64,000 nucleotides of DNA. Origin: Zanthoxylum bungeanum (Eukaryota; Streptophyta; Magnoliopsida; Sapindales; Rutaceae). This document shows, in pieces, positions 34,909 through 47,217 of the stretch. The position numbers and the translations under genes were made by a program. Position 1 is the stretch's first letter. Every line of letters starts with the position of its first letter. The stretch spans positions 62,001 through 126,000 of the forward strand of contig SKCR01035577.1 of assembly GCA_019454045.1 (NCBI GenBank), in the 5' to 3' direction. Below the pieces are notes generated by a model. That model was not told the DNA's origin. It did no database searches and saw only the letters and a list, made by a program, of their open reading frames with translations.

Positions 34909-34913
34909 TAACT

Positions 34914-35590
34914 TGAGCCAATATGTTATAATTTTCAATATATATTGATTAGATTGATTAGAAAATTTTAGAATATATTATTTAAATGGACTAGATATAA
35001 ATATTAACATCTCCTATCATACACCACTTGTTACTATCCCTCCCCACTCATAATATATTTCATGAGGAGACGTAATTTTGTCCACACTGATGTTGCCATT
35101 TTAGAAAATAAGCAAGCGTGCCATTTATAGACATATGACGTGTACTTCCACACTAATGGCTGAACTGAATCATATATTGTTTTGGATGATATTAAGTCGA
35201 AATTTAATCTCAAAGATAACATTGAGGCATAACTTATCAATAGAAACGGCATCATATTACCCAAAAATGAGGCGTTAACAACTGGGAACAAAGACCTCAA
35301 TACCTATAAGAATCCTATCTGTTTGCGATTTGGATAAAATAGAAGTATGTATATTTTGTAAGGATGCCACTGACACCTAAATTGCGGAACCGAAAACCGT
35401 ATCTAATCTGAAACTGAACAACGTGTTGTTCATTCCTCGTAACACGCCAGTCATATTGGTCATGTGTATGCAATTGAATTGAATTTTTGTTTTTAAAAAA
35501 ATAAAAAATAAAAAATCAGAGCCATTAACAATCTAAGAAACCCAGATCCGTTCGGCCAGAGATAGATAAGCTTTGGTGGTGGGAGCCGAA
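34914..35590. other. Intergenic; weak copia-like relic and PLT 5' flank
   Basis: No intact gene. At about 35400-35465 the plus strand can be read as LxLNNVLFIPRN, reminiscent of the block before copia integrase, but with stops on both sides. The last 60-80 bases before 35591 are presumably the 5' UTR of the transporter gene; the mRNA start is not visible. Confidence 0.3.
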
Positions 35591-37208
35591 ATGGAGACCG
35601 CAGGAGACGAAAATCATCCACATGTAGAAGAGGGTACGGTTCAACAGAGAGGCCTCAACAAGTATGCATTGATTTGTGCTCTTTTGGCCTCTGTTAACTC
35701 AATTCTATTGGGTTACGGTGAGTCCCTGATCCCATTTTTTCTATTTTCTTTTAATTTTTTTTTTTATATATATATATATCCATGAAATTGGGAGTTGTAA
35801 TAAATATATATATATACATTGTAAAATATTTGTAGATATTGGAGTGATGAGTGGTGCAGTTCTTTACATAAAAGAAGATCTAGATATAACAGTGGTCCAA
35901 GTAGAAATCCTGGTGGGTATCTTGAATGTGTGTTCACTAATAGGGTCACTGGGCTCAGGAAGAACTTCAGATTATATAGGCAGGCGATACACAATTGTGG
36001 TAGCAGCCACAACATTTGTAGTAGGTGCACTTGCAATGGGACTGGCACCAAACTACACATGTCTCTTCACAGGCCGTATGATTGCTGGTGTTGGTGTTGG
36101 CTACTCGCTCATGATCTCACCTTTGTACACAGCTGAGATCTCTCCCACAATGAAACGTGGCCTCCTCACCTCTCTCCCTGAAGTCTTCATTGTTTTTGGT
36201 ATCCTTCTTGGTTATATTTTCAACTATGCATTATCTGGTCTCTCTGGAAATATTAACTGGAGAATTATGTTAGGCCTGTCTGCAATACCCGCAATTGTTA
36301 TTGGTTTGGGTGTTCTCATTATGCCTGAATCTCCCCGTTGGCTTGTCATGAAAGGTAGATACGACGAGGCTAGGAAAGTTTTGGTTAAAATTTCTGTTAC
36401 AGAAGAGGAAGCTCAAGAAAGACTTGATGATATGATCAAGGCATCGGAGGAATCTGCTCCTGAAGGATCTAAAAGTAGTTTCCAAGGACAAGGGGTATGG
36501 AAGGAGCTTGTATTGAAACCAACTCCTGTTGTTCGTCGGATGCTTATTGCAGCCGTTGGTATCAACTTCTTCATGCAAGCCTCAGGAAATGATGCTGTTA
36601 TTTACTACACACCTGCTGTGTTTAAAGGTGTTGGAATTCACAGTAAGCCCGTGCTGTTTGGTATCAATGTAGTCATGGGACTGGCCAAAACTTTCTTTGT
36701 GGTTTTATCAGCACTTTACTTGGACAAATTCGGGAGACGCCCGCTTCTGTTGTTGGGCTCAATTGGGATGACTGGCTCGTTGCTTTTACTGGGAATTGGA
36801 TCAAAGATTCTTGAAGGTACTACTCCAACTGCTGTTGTTGTGTTGTGCATAATTGCTGTTTGTGCTTTTGTGTCGTTCTTTTCAATTGGGCTTGGACCCA
36901 TCACGTGGGTCTATACTTCTGAGATTTTCCCTTTGAGATTACGAGCCCAAGGTTCGGCCTTAGCCATATCAGTGAACAGGCTGATGAGTGGAGTGGTTTC
37001 AATGACATTTTTAAGCCTTTCCCATAAGATCTCATTCGGGGGAACTTTTTTTCTGCTTGCCGGGATCACGACATTGGGTACTATTTTCTTTTATTTCTTT
37101 TTGCCGGAGACAAAAGGAAAGACATTAGAGGAAATGCAGGCTCTGTTTGGGAGGGATAAAGATAATGACACAAGCAAAGATGATAAGCAGCAAACGGAAA
37201 CCAGTTAA
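35591..37208 (+). CDS. PLT: Polyol/monosaccharide transporter (PLT family, MFS)
   Basis: Two exons, 35591-35717 and 35836-37208, joined across a 118-bp GT-AG intron (GTGAGT donor, TTTGTAG acceptor, phase 1), give 499 residues, a normal length for the family. The splice restores GYDIGVMSGA at the end of helix 1. Twelve hydrophobic segments are expected. Sugar-porter motifs are in place: GRTSDYIGRRYT (84-95), PESPRWLVMKGR (206-217) before the central loop, DKFGRRP (339-345), GPITWVYTSEIFPLRLRAQG (396-415) and PETKGKTLEEM (466-476). The protein would be a plasma-membrane proton symporter for sugar alcohols, inositol or monosaccharides; substrate cannot be read from sequence. The start ATG is the first in-frame ATG, as an upstream in-frame TTG is not a plant start. 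An AATAAAA signal lies at about 37239. Within the family it looks nearest PLT5/PLT6-like proteins (inference). Confidence 0.93.
35718..35835 (+). other. Intron of the PLT gene
   Basis: Donor GTGAGT, acceptor TTTGTAG, 118 bp, T-rich with TA repeats (35765-35779 and 35804-35816). Removal joins the codons for Gly-Tyr-Asp, as required by the conserved helix 1 motif. Confidence 0.9.
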
Positions 37209-39589
37209 AAACGACCCTTTTTTTTTTTTTGGCTGCGTAATAAAATTTGAAGAACTGCATGTATCCAATTTTTATCAAGTGGTATGTACATATCACATTA
37301 ATGCACAGAGCTGTCCTTGTGAATTAATTTTGTGTCAAATCATCTTATGTTCAATTCGTTTTCATGTACACAAAGGCCCTTAAGATTTTCGCTATAAATA
37401 TAGTATGAAAGAAGTATGTAGCATTACCTCTTTTTTTTTTTTTCCAAAGATATTGTTTATAGAATTTGAACTCGTAACCAATTGGAACACTTGAATACAT
37501 ATATAAAGAAGAATATAGAAATATAAAAAGAAGAGGAAAATGGCTAACAAGTTGAAGACAAAAGTTCCCGGACGTGGGTCCTGATCATGCACTGCTATGA
37601 CTCAGTTTTTTAAACACCCTCAATATTTCATCGTTTACTTTAGTGCTTCAAAATATGCATAGCTGTTGTTTCTTGAACACCCAAGCCATGTACAATGTAC
37701 CGATTCTCAGTATTGCTGCCGTGACTTTTCATAAATCAAAACGGGGCACATGACTTTTGATTTTGAATTGAGTGAAGCTGTATTTTTATCAATACACAAT
37801 TCTTTCAGTTTCTTACTTCACAAGCTTGGCTCAAACTTCGGTCGAATACTACACGTGTCATATGTTTATTAATCAGTGATTCTATATCACTCATATTTTC
37901 GTTATATCTGTCGAACCGATCACTAAAAAGCCAGATTGAAACATATCCACGAATGGATTTGAAATTTTCAGTGTTGCTGTGTAATCATTACCAAAGAATC
38001 AACTCAAACAAGAAAAGTGGGTTTGGAAATCTATGTCAAGAAGATAGTTTCTTCTTGTCATGGAGCTAAATTCAAAGTTGAAAAGCTGATTCCAGCAACC
38101 CAAAAACTGTCTGTTTGCTCTTGGTGGGGGGCATTTTCAAGTAAAGTACAAAGTTGATCTGCAACACTTTGATAATGTGTTTTTGTGTTGTTGGAAGCTT
38201 CTTCAATCTTTAGATGCTCTTAGGGAAGTGAGAGCTTGAAGCCTTGACATTAATGTGTTTTCGAGGCACTTTTAGTTTCAAGTTCTGGGTGTATATAATC
38301 TATGTTAGACTAAGACCTGGAATTAAAAAGGTGACAATTATAAATTTTGACACTACAAGACATGGAAAAGGTAACAATATTACCTTTGTCCTCACCTCTG
38401 GCTCTGGATGCATTGTCATTTCAAAATTCTCTCTTTCCATCATAAGAAATTAATTTTTTTCACTCTTCATACACACGCGCATGAGTGTACAAATATGATC
38501 GATTCTAACTCCAGTTGCATTTTTTTTATTTTCCAACTTTGTATTTTCTATATTCAGCGGCCGCCTTGAGTTTTGGAATCTAATGAAAAATAAGTTTTGA
38601 ACCTCTAACCAAAGAAAAAAATGTGCGAAACTCTTCTAATATTTGATGAAACTAAGTAAAATTCATCTCTTACTTAAAAATCTTGAATTTTAACATAAAA
38701 AATCTATAATTTAGATTAGGATTCAGGATCTTTAATCATCGAAATTATTTTTTATCCTGATTAAATCATCTTGAATCACAATCAAGATGAAACAAGATGA
38801 AATCAGTTCAGTACATGATGTCTCGATTGCAATCTCTACTTCAAATAGAAAAATCATGTGGTTTCCTTAATTTTAACATGAAATTTCGCTTTATTTCACC
38901 AAACATCAAGGAGGAGTTTGTTATTTTTCTCCTCTATCCAACCGTCTGTGTGGACTTTACCGAAACCGGTCCGATGTAATTATATAATTATCATATATCT
39001 AATTTGGGAAAGAATCTTGAAATCTTGGAATTAACAACAACTTCTATAATTATTAGATTATTAGTTAAAATTCTCCGATCTGCATTGTTCAGTGGAAAAC
39101 AGCTGATTAATTCTTAAATCAATGGTTAATCTTATTGACAAGGTAAGTTGGATATTAGAATTCAACATGCACAAACTAATTATGATTAATTGTCTACACC
39201 ATCAGCTTTAATATATATCAATAATGTCATAATTATTTTGACCTTGTAGGGGTTGAAAACCGCTACTTGTTGCTTCGATTTTATTCTTTAATTTGTTTTG
39301 TTAGAATGTGATGCATATTCTGTATTATGAAAATAGTAAACTGGTTAATGGAACAAAAAGACTTGCTTTCCTGTGAGAGCCAATGGAATTGGTATTAATC
39401 TATACCGCACAGGCAGAGTTAGGATTCGGGATGAGATGAGATTTATCAATTTCGATTCAGTTTTATATCTTTTAATTTATTTCCTTTTTAATATTAAGGT
39501 TTTAAGTTTTATTCTTGTTTAATCATTTTTTATTTACCTTTTGTCCTTTTTTAAACTAATACGTGGTTTGACCTAATTTTTCTCCATTT
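37209..39589. other. Intergenic, 3' of PLT
   Basis: Begins with the PLT 3' UTR (candidate poly(A) signal near 37239). The remainder is AT-rich with no supported gene. Around 38660-38800 there are degenerate inverted words (AATTCAAGAT/ATCTTGAAT-like), possibly an old MITE. Confidence 0.5.
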
Positions 39590-40320
39590 TATCCTTATAG
39601 CCGGATTTTTCCCAACTCACCTATAGCACTCCAAATAAAGGTTGGGTGATCGATGCCGTCCGAGAATACTATGTAAGTGTTTAATTTCATAAATTATGTA
39701 AAATTTCAGTATTTTTTCCACTAACACAAAATCTTAAAATGTAGGAACTCATGGTGGACATCCAGACACAAAACCTCACGCATGGCAATCTTTTGCCGAT
39801 GAGAAGCTTTTGCATCAGGTGTTCAAGAACACCACCTCGTACAATGTCGGGCTTGACACTCGTCGGAAGGTGAGAACGAAAATTTCTCGATCATCTGGCT
39901 CCTCAGAGAAGGTCACTATCTTGAGGGAGCAGTTGAAGTTGACTCAAGACCGGCTAGACCGTCTTGAGAATGAGAAGGAGGAGCACGATCGGGAAATGAC
40001 CTACTTGTGGGTGCTTGTAGAGAGATCCCTCGCTCATGACAGTGCTGCAGGATCTACATATGCAGTTCATCCAGTCCCGACAGACACAATACCGACCCCC
40101 ACCGATCATCCTACAAGATTTTTTTTTAATGTAATATTGTATGTAATGAAATTTTATCATATATATATAATAATAATTTTAATTTAATTTTTAAAATAAA
40201 ATATTATTAATGTTTTATTTTTTTAATAATATATATATATATATTTATTATTATATAATAATAATTTTCATTCATTTTAATTTATTTGAATAATATTTTA
40301 ATTTTTAAAAAATTTTAAAA
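39590..40320 (+). pseudogene. Exon-like coding remnant beside a CACTA end
   Basis: A plus-strand segment reads as GWVIDAVREYY (about 39640-39672) and then has a GTAAGT donor-like site. After an AT-rich stretch ending TGTAG at 39744, another coding-like stretch follows (39745-40150), including LREQLKLTQDRLDRLENEKEE, a probable coiled coil. It directly precedes CACTA subterminal repeats, so the simplest reading is a fragment of the transposon's own accessory gene. I do not recognise the family with certainty. Confidence 0.4.
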
Positions 40321-40689
40321 ATATTTAGCGTCGCCACTACACCTCTGCATTTGGTGTCAACAAAACTAATGTCAACGCTAATAGTTGTTCACCTTTAGCG
40401 ATACCAAATTGGCGTCATAAAAATCATTGATCTTTAGCGTCGCCTGAGCATGTCGATGTTAAATGTTTCAATTTCTACGTCTTCTAATACCTGATTCAGC
40501 GATGAAAATTGACGACACAAATTTTTTTTAACGTAGCATTTGTTACGACGACGCTAAAACATTTCATTGATCAAACTTTAACATCCATTTCCTGCATGGC
40601 CTTATTTCGATGCCAAAATATTTAGCGTCCACATTAACCTCTTTTAGCATCGAAGGTTGGCGACGTCAAAAATCTGTTTTCTTATAGTG
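40321..40689 (+). mobile_element. Terminal region of a CACTA transposon
   Basis: A dozen or so copies, on both strands, of TTTAGCGTCG/CGACGCTAAA and close variants, ending in TTCTTATAGTG at 40689. Read on the minus strand, the end is CACTATAAGAAAAC, the flush CACTA terminus. These are the subterminal binding repeats and the terminal inverted repeat of an En/Spm-type element. The other end was not found in the preceding 3 kb, so the element is truncated. Confidence 0.75.
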
Positions 40690-41524
40690 GGATCCCTCTA
40701 AAATTAAGAACCCCTCCTCCCCACACATATATGTGTGTATGAAAATAAAAGTAATGCATTATTACTTTTATTATTATATTTTTCTTTAAAATTTTGAACT
40801 AGCCGCCTCTAGAATTAATACTGTTAATTTTAGCTCATTTTTAATAAAACCGGACACAAACATTAAATATATAGGTGAAAACTAGATTAAAAGCTCAAGA
40901 AAGTTCATCTTGGGATCATTTTGAGGGTGATTTCGGAGGATACGTAGTTTGAGTAATGAAGAGCTTGCTCAGGTTTTTGGGATCGACCAAAAAAATAGAA
41001 CAACACCTTCGATAATGGGTGATCACATTTCGACGCTCAATAAAGGAGTTACAGGATTAGTCTTAAATATTAAATGGAGAGGATGAAAGAGTTGAGAGAG
41101 TAAGGGAAACACTTAGTTAGAACACGAGCTTTTGAGGGTGATTTTGTAAACAAATGATGAATCCATACCCTTGTGTTCAACTTTGAGTGTACAAAATTAT
41201 AAAAGACTTAAAAAATATTTTTATTATAATTGTGTGGTTTGGTGAGAAATAGTTTAGAATTTGATTGTCAAGTCCTGAATTCGAATACAGATAGTGCATT
41301 TCTTATAAGAGTGTGAGACAATTAAAAATTTTACATGTTCTGTTTAAATTCGGATCGGATGATTTAACCACAGAGTTTTCAACATTTAAAAAAAATTACA
41401 AAGCGGACTTCCTACTGGTGATTGTCATGGGAAGTTCCACTATGATGATGCAGGAGTAAAAAGGACAATACTCTCGAAGGACCCTTTGTGATATTTTCAT
41501 CATCTAGCTTTGTAATTAAGCAAA
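40690..41524. other. Intergenic, unclassified
   Basis: No supported gene or repeat. The GCAAA at 41520-41524 is the left target duplication of the following copia element. Confidence 0.5.
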
Positions 41525-42052
41525 TGTTGTAAATTCTTCAAAATTCGTTCATTAAATAGGATATGTATATGTATATCATTGGGATTGTCAATGGGTGTAT
41601 GGGAGGTTGCAATCCTTGAAGGGTTGCAACCCACCCCAAGGGGTGCCAACCCCTCCATGCCTTATAAAAGAAGGCTTTTATTCCAAATGAAAAATACAGA
41701 AAATATACAACAAAAAATATCCGATTTTAAGGCTGTGTGTTTTCTTTTGTTTTGAGAGGAGATCCACCATTTTCTGAGTTCGCATACTTGTTAAGGAGTG
41801 CTCCTTAAACAAGAAGTATCCAAGTTATCCTGGGAGAACATTGGCAATTCGTATCCGTAGAGCACCTGTGACGGGGCCAATAAGTTCTTAAGGACAGAGA
41901 TCTTCTCGACTTGGATTGTTTCTGTAATCTCAATTTCCAGGTTTGTCTTCAAGTTTTCTGGTTTTAGGGTTTTGCATCTAGATCTACTTTGGTAGATTGA
42001 TCTGTTTGATTTGCATGTTTATTGCTGTTTAATGACACTAATTTTAACAACA
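41525..42052 (+). repeat. 5' LTR (528 bp)
   Basis: TGTTGTAAATTCTTCAAAAT start; end TAATGACACTAATTTTAACA plus ACA. Its first 90 and last 30 bases match the shortened 3' LTR. Confidence 0.85.
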
Positions 42053-42129
42053 ATCTTAAGAACTTATTGATATAGTGTTATTAGATAGTAATTTGCATGT
42101 TAGGGTTTGAATATTTTCTGGAAAATTCG

Positions 42130-42505
42130 GACTGTGCATGAAAAACCTGTAGGGCGTTCGAACGCCCGACGCACGTGAAGGCTTAAAATCTGAAATTTTG
42201 TAAGAACGTTCGAACGCGTCTTCAAACGCAATTCGAACGCAAGCCTTCTACTTAAGAACGTTCGAACGCGTCCTAAACGCAACTCGAACGCAAACTCTCT
42301 GGAATCATTCTGTTCGAACGCGTTCACGAACGCTATACGAACGTGAACTCTCTGGAATCATTCCGTTCGAACGCGTTATCAAACGCTACTCGAACGTGAA
42401 CTCTCTGGAAACACATCGTTCGAACGCGTTATCAAACGCAACACGAACGCACACACACTGGACAGTCTCGTTCGAACGTAGATACGAACGTGACACTAAC
42501 GATTT
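42130..42505 (+). repeat. Leader array of CGTTCGAACG palindromes, about 55-60 bp units
   Basis: Six or so copies of a unit built from GTTCGAACGCGTTxxxxAAC, GCxACxCGAACGxxAAC and CTCTCTGGAAxCATTC. It lies in the untranslated leader between the 5' LTR and gag. Confidence 0.75.
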
Positions 42506-43016
42506 TGTCCTGGAAGTATCATAAATTGCAAACTTTAATTAATATTAACTTGGTTAGTCATATACTGTAAACACATTAATCTTGGTAGTATAGATTTAAG
42601 TTATTATTAAGTTGTTCAATTATCACAAGCATACACATAGTGATAAAGTTGAAATTAATTGGTTGTTGCATAATTGGTTGAGAATTTAGAGTGTAATTTT
42701 GCACAAGTAATTCCATCCAATCTTGATTGACATATATATCTACACTTATCGTATTAATTGTGCTATTGGAAGAGTGTAAATCTGGGTTTTGAATTGCTAA
42801 AAGATTCTATTGGAAAAAGTGTTTGAAGAATATTCGTTCATTCAATTTTCCTTAAGTATCTTTAGTTGAAATTCAAGGACTTGTGTTTATTGGAACTTTC
42901 GTCCATTAGAACAACAAGTGACTACCTAGTACATCACTTTGAACTAGATCATTCGTTGATCGTGGTGCAATTTGTCTTTCGTAGACTGATTGAACCCTGT
43001 TGATTTCCAGTTACAA

Positions 43017-43928
43017 ATGGCTAGCGGAAATATCACGGTACCGGTCTCTCACGGAGAAAAGCCGGAGAAATTTGGTGGGGCAAATTTCAAACAGTGGCAG
43101 AGCAAAATGCTGTTCTACCTGACAACTCTCCAGTTGACTAAATTCCTCAAAGATCCTCCGGGTCCTGTGGAGGGTGAATCTAAATTGGCCAAGGAAGAGC
43201 GAGAACAGACTTGGATGTCTGGAGACTTCTTATGCAAGAACTACCTTTTGGGTGGTCTTGACAATACCCTGTACAATGTGTACCAATGCATGACTTCTGC
43301 GAAGGTTCTCTGGGAATCTCTCGAGAAGAAGTACAAAACCGAAGATGCCGGACAAAAGAAATTTTTCGTGGGTAAGATCCTGGACTACAAGATGGTAGTT
43401 TCAAGGACGGTGATGTCTCAGTTGGGTGAACAACAATAGATCATTCATGAAATACTGGATGAAGGAATGAAACTCTGTGAGAAGTTTCAAGTTGCCACCA
43501 TAATTGAAAAGTTGCCTCCATCATGGAAGGACTTCGGGAGCTATCTGCAATACAGTAAGAAGCAGATGAGCCTTGAAGACCTTGGAGTTCGATTGAGAAT
43601 CGAACAGGACAACATGATGTCTGAGAAGGCCAGCTACAAGACTATGGAGTCTAAGGCCAACATCTTTGAGGATGTAAATGGTAGCAAGAAAAGAAAGAAC
43701 AGTGAAGCTGATTCTTTCCAAGCGAACAAGAAGTTCAATGGGAAGTGCTACAACTGTGAAAAGAGCGGTCATCTGACAAAGGACTGCAGAAACAAGATAT
43801 CTCAGGACAATGGCAGGAAAAATGAGGCCTATGTCGCTGAAGATGAGCAGTTAACTGATGAGATTTCAGAAATGAATCTCTCAGCAGTGGTAACTGAAGC
43901 CAACTTGGTTGGGAATCCGAGAGAATGA
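43017..43928 (+). pseudogene. Copia gag (one internal stop)
   Basis: From the ATG at 43017 the frame reads MASGNITVPV, FGGANFKQWQSKM and LLGGLDNTLYNVY, a typical UBN2 gag. It meets an in-frame TAG at 43437 and continues in the same frame with the C-terminal half and a zinc knuckle CX2CX4HX4C (CYNCEKSGHLTKDC, about 43747-43788). It ends at a TGA (43926-43928) that falls exactly where a Trp codon normally opens the protease. Apart from these two stops the frame is whole. Confidence 0.85.
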
Positions 43929-44270
43929 TGGACAGACACTAGGGCTACTCGTCATATCTGTGCTGATAGCAAGATATTTTCCTCGTATCAGAAAGGTCGA
44001 TGGCGGCGATCATCTGACAATGGGAAACTCATCTACCTCTAGAGTGGTTGGACAAGGCACAATAGTTCTGAAAATGATATCCGGAACGGAGCTTACATAT
44101 GAGAATGTTTGCATGTTCCAGATATTCGGGAGAACTCGGTCTCGGGTTTGTATTTGTTTCTGACAAGATTGTATTGACAAAAAATGATGTCTATGTAGGA
44201 AAATGATACATCGCTGAGGGTTTTTTCAATGACTGTCAATTGTGCTATTAATAAAGCTGAAACTTCTGCT
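43929..44270 (+). pseudogene. Copia protease remnant
   Basis: Starts WTDTRATRHIC: the aspartic protease active site, with Arg where the family has Gly after Asp-Thr. It continues with a GQGTIVLKM block and then shifts frame near 44110. Confidence 0.75.
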
Positions 44271-45240
44271 TATATTATTGAGTCACAAAATGTTTGGCAT
44301 GAGAGGTTAGGACATGTTAATTATGATACAATGCGTACATTAATTAACATGAACCTTATACCTAAATTTGCTTGATAGCCAACATGAGTGTGAGGCATGT
44401 GTTGAAGCAAAAATACATAGAACATCATAGAACAAAGTTCTGAACCCTTGGAACTTGTACACACTGACGTGTGTGACATGAATATTGTGCAAATAGGAGG
44501 CGGTAAAAAGTACTTTGTCACTTTTATCGATGAAAGCACAAGATTCTGTTAAGTGTATTTGCTGAGGAGCAAAGCTGAAGCTATTGAGAGCTTTATACAC
44601 TGAGAACGAAGTTGCAAATCAACTTGGCAAGTAAATCAAAAGAATCAGAAGTGATAGTGGTGGTGAATATGTTTCATCATTCGGTGAATATTGTTATGTG
44701 CACGGAATTATTCACGAAACCACTGCTCCTTATTCTCCTCAATGGGATTGCTGAGTGCAAAAACCAAACGTTGAAGGAATTGATGAATGCCATATTGACT
44801 AGTTCTGGATTACCTCAGAACTTGTAGGGGGGAAGCCATGCTTTCCGCGAACTACGTTCTGAACAAGCTTCCTCACAGGAGATTAGACAAGACACCATAT
44901 GAGTTGTGGAAAGGTTATGTACCTTCCTACAAATATCTGAAAATGTGGGGGTGTCTTGCCAATTGCCAAGGTGATGGTTCCTAAACCTAAGAAGGTGGAA
45001 TAGGACCCAAAACTGTTGACTGTATATTCATCAGATATACTTGCAACAGTAATGCATATCGATTCTTGGCACACAAGTATGAGATTCCTGACATCAATCC
45101 AAGTGTGATGATTGAGTCAAGGAATGCAATATTTTTGAAGAGACATTTCCTTGTAAGGAAAGACAAAGAAGAGAGTCTCTCAAAAAGATTTGTTGATACT
45201 GTCAAGGACAGTGATCAGGTTGACCAAGAGTCAGATCCGA
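44271..45240 (+). pseudogene. Copia integrase remnant
   Basis: Pieces in several frames: WHERLGHVNYDTMRTL and CEACVEAK (the zinc-binding HHCC part, about 44290-44415), [15 protein letters not shown] (catalytic core, near 44640-44690), the QNGIAE-like region (44740-44780), and the C-terminal segment with YKYLKMWG and FLKRHFL (44930-45160). Many stops and frameshifts. Confidence 0.75.
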
Positions 45241-45253
45241 TTTTCTGACATAT

Positions 45254-45940
45254 TTGTTAGAAAATGAGCCTCAAAGCTATAAAGAAGCTATGTCTTCTCT
45301 GGAGGCACCTCTGTGGAAAGAGGCGACTATCAGTGAGATTGATTCAATCCTACAGAACCATACTTGGGAGTTGGTTGATCTTCCTCCAGGTTGTAAGCCA
45401 CTGGGCTACAAATGGAAAGATGAAAATGGATGGATCAATTGATAAGTACAAGGCGAGGTTTGTCATAAAAGATTATAGACAGAAAGAATGTCTTGTTTAC
45501 TTTGACACCTATCCACTAGTGATTCGTATCACATCAGTAGAATGCGCTATATTTGGTCTTGAAATACATCAAAATGATGTAAAGACGTCATTCTTGAATG
45601 GTGAATTGGATGAAGAGACTTACATGGAACAACCAGAAGGGTTTAATGTTCCTGGATAAGAACAGAAGATGTGCAAACTTGTAAAATCCTTGTACGGATT
45701 AAAACAAGCACCTATACAATGACATGAGAACATTGACAAAGAGATGTTGTCAAGTGGGTTTAAAACCGATGAGTGTGATAAGTGTATCAACTCAAGAATG
45801 ATATGTCGTTGTATGTCTCTATGTAGACGATATGCTGATAATTGGTAATAATCATGAGTTGATTCAATCTACCAAGAAAATGTTATCCAGTAAATTTGAT
45901 ATGAAAGATTTGGGAGTAGCTAACTTAACTCTTCCTTTAT
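45254..45940 (+). pseudogene. Copia reverse transcriptase remnant
   Basis: NEPQSYKEAM and LWKEATISEIDSI open the domain at 45254. The frame then breaks near 45440 and continues with YKARFVIKDYRQ, FLNGELDEETYMEQPEGFNV (to 45655), LYGLKQAP and the catalytic box [11 protein letters not shown] at about 45817-45843. The section between FDMKDLG and the connection domain is shortened. Confidence 0.85.
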
Positions 45941-46644
45941 CAAAGAATACTGGTTTAAGCATATCGCAATTAGAGTATTCAAGGATCATCGGAAGTCTGA
46001 TGTATCTCACGAATTGCACACGAACTGATATCGCTCAAGCTGTGAATCGGCTAAGCAGATATACGAGCAATCCAGGACATAACCACTGGAAAGCCATAGT
46101 AAGAGTTTTGAGGTATCTGAGAGAAACTTCAAAATATGGGCTACATTACGAGCGATATCCTGCTGTACTAGAAGGATACAGCGATGCTAACTGGATATCT
46201 GATACGGTGGATTCCAAATCCACGAGTGGATTTGTTTTCACACTTAGTAATGCAGCCGTGTCATGGAAATCCTCGAGGCAAACATGTGTTTCCCGGTCTA
46301 CTATGGAATCTGAGTTCATAGCATTAGACAAAACAGCGGAAGAAGCAGAATGGCTTAGAAACTTCCTGGAGGATATTCCTAGTTGGGCCAAACCGGTGCC
46401 AACGATTAGCATACATTGTGAAAGCCAATCGGCTATTGGGAGAGCCCAAAATACAATGTATAATGGTAAGTCTCGACACATACGTCGGAGACATAATACC
46501 ATACGTCAACTGCTCTCAAGTGGCATAATAACGATCGATTATGTTAAGTCGAAGGAAAACCTAGCGGATCCACTAACTAAAGGTTTACCTCGAGAGCAAG
46601 TTGAGAAGTCATCGAGGGGAATGGGCTTGAAGCCTATAATCTAA
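45941..46644 (+). pseudogene. Copia connection and RNase H domain, still open
   Basis: One open frame from 45832 to 46644 (270 codons) carries the end of RT and the complete RNase [65 protein letters not shown] and [11 protein letters not shown]. It is the best-preserved part of this copy. Confidence 0.85.
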
Positions 46645-47217
46645 GAATTGTCACTGTGGAAACCCAACCTAGCTGACTGGAGATCCCAAGATCTAGGTTC
46701 AAAATGGACAACAAAAACTTTGTGCAATTCAAAACAAGTACTGAAGAGTTTCGTACTCTTTCCCATTCCGATAATGACGCTGAGTGCTGTCTGTCATTGG
46801 TTAGGATAAGCTAAGGCTTTTAATGATCACTATATTAGGAGATGAATCCTAATGGGGTAAAGACAGATTACCTCTTCATAGTAGATCACCTATTTCAAGT
46901 AAGAAGTGAGGCCGCTTCCATGGGAACCTTTAAAGGCGGGTTACCCTAAAGTGCTTGATGAATCCATGACCGTTGTTCAGGGCCAAAACACAACCGTAGA
47001 ACGGGAAAATGGTCGAATTAAAGCTGTGTGTTGGCAATTGTCTTGGTTTACACCAACGGCAGAACAGTTCAAGACTATGGGTCACTGGTTTGCCAAGTAA
47101 ATCCGATTGTCACTCACTAGGAAAGGTTCAAGGCGAAAGCTACCTATTTCGATGCAGCTTTAGCTCACGGTATCTCTCTCACGTGCCTGAATGAATATTT
47201 GAAGAATTGTGGGGGAT
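46645..47217 (+). mobile_element. 3' untranslated region and PPT of copia element
   Basis: No gene. TTGTGGGGGAT directly before the 3' LTR is the polypurine tract (about 47207-47217). Confidence 0.75.

Noticed and set aside
38351..38366. CACTACAAG as the missing left end of the CACTA element ending at 40689
   Set aside because: It is not followed by the GAAAAC continuation or by TTTAGCGTCG repeats, and the 3-base flank does not match that at 40690.
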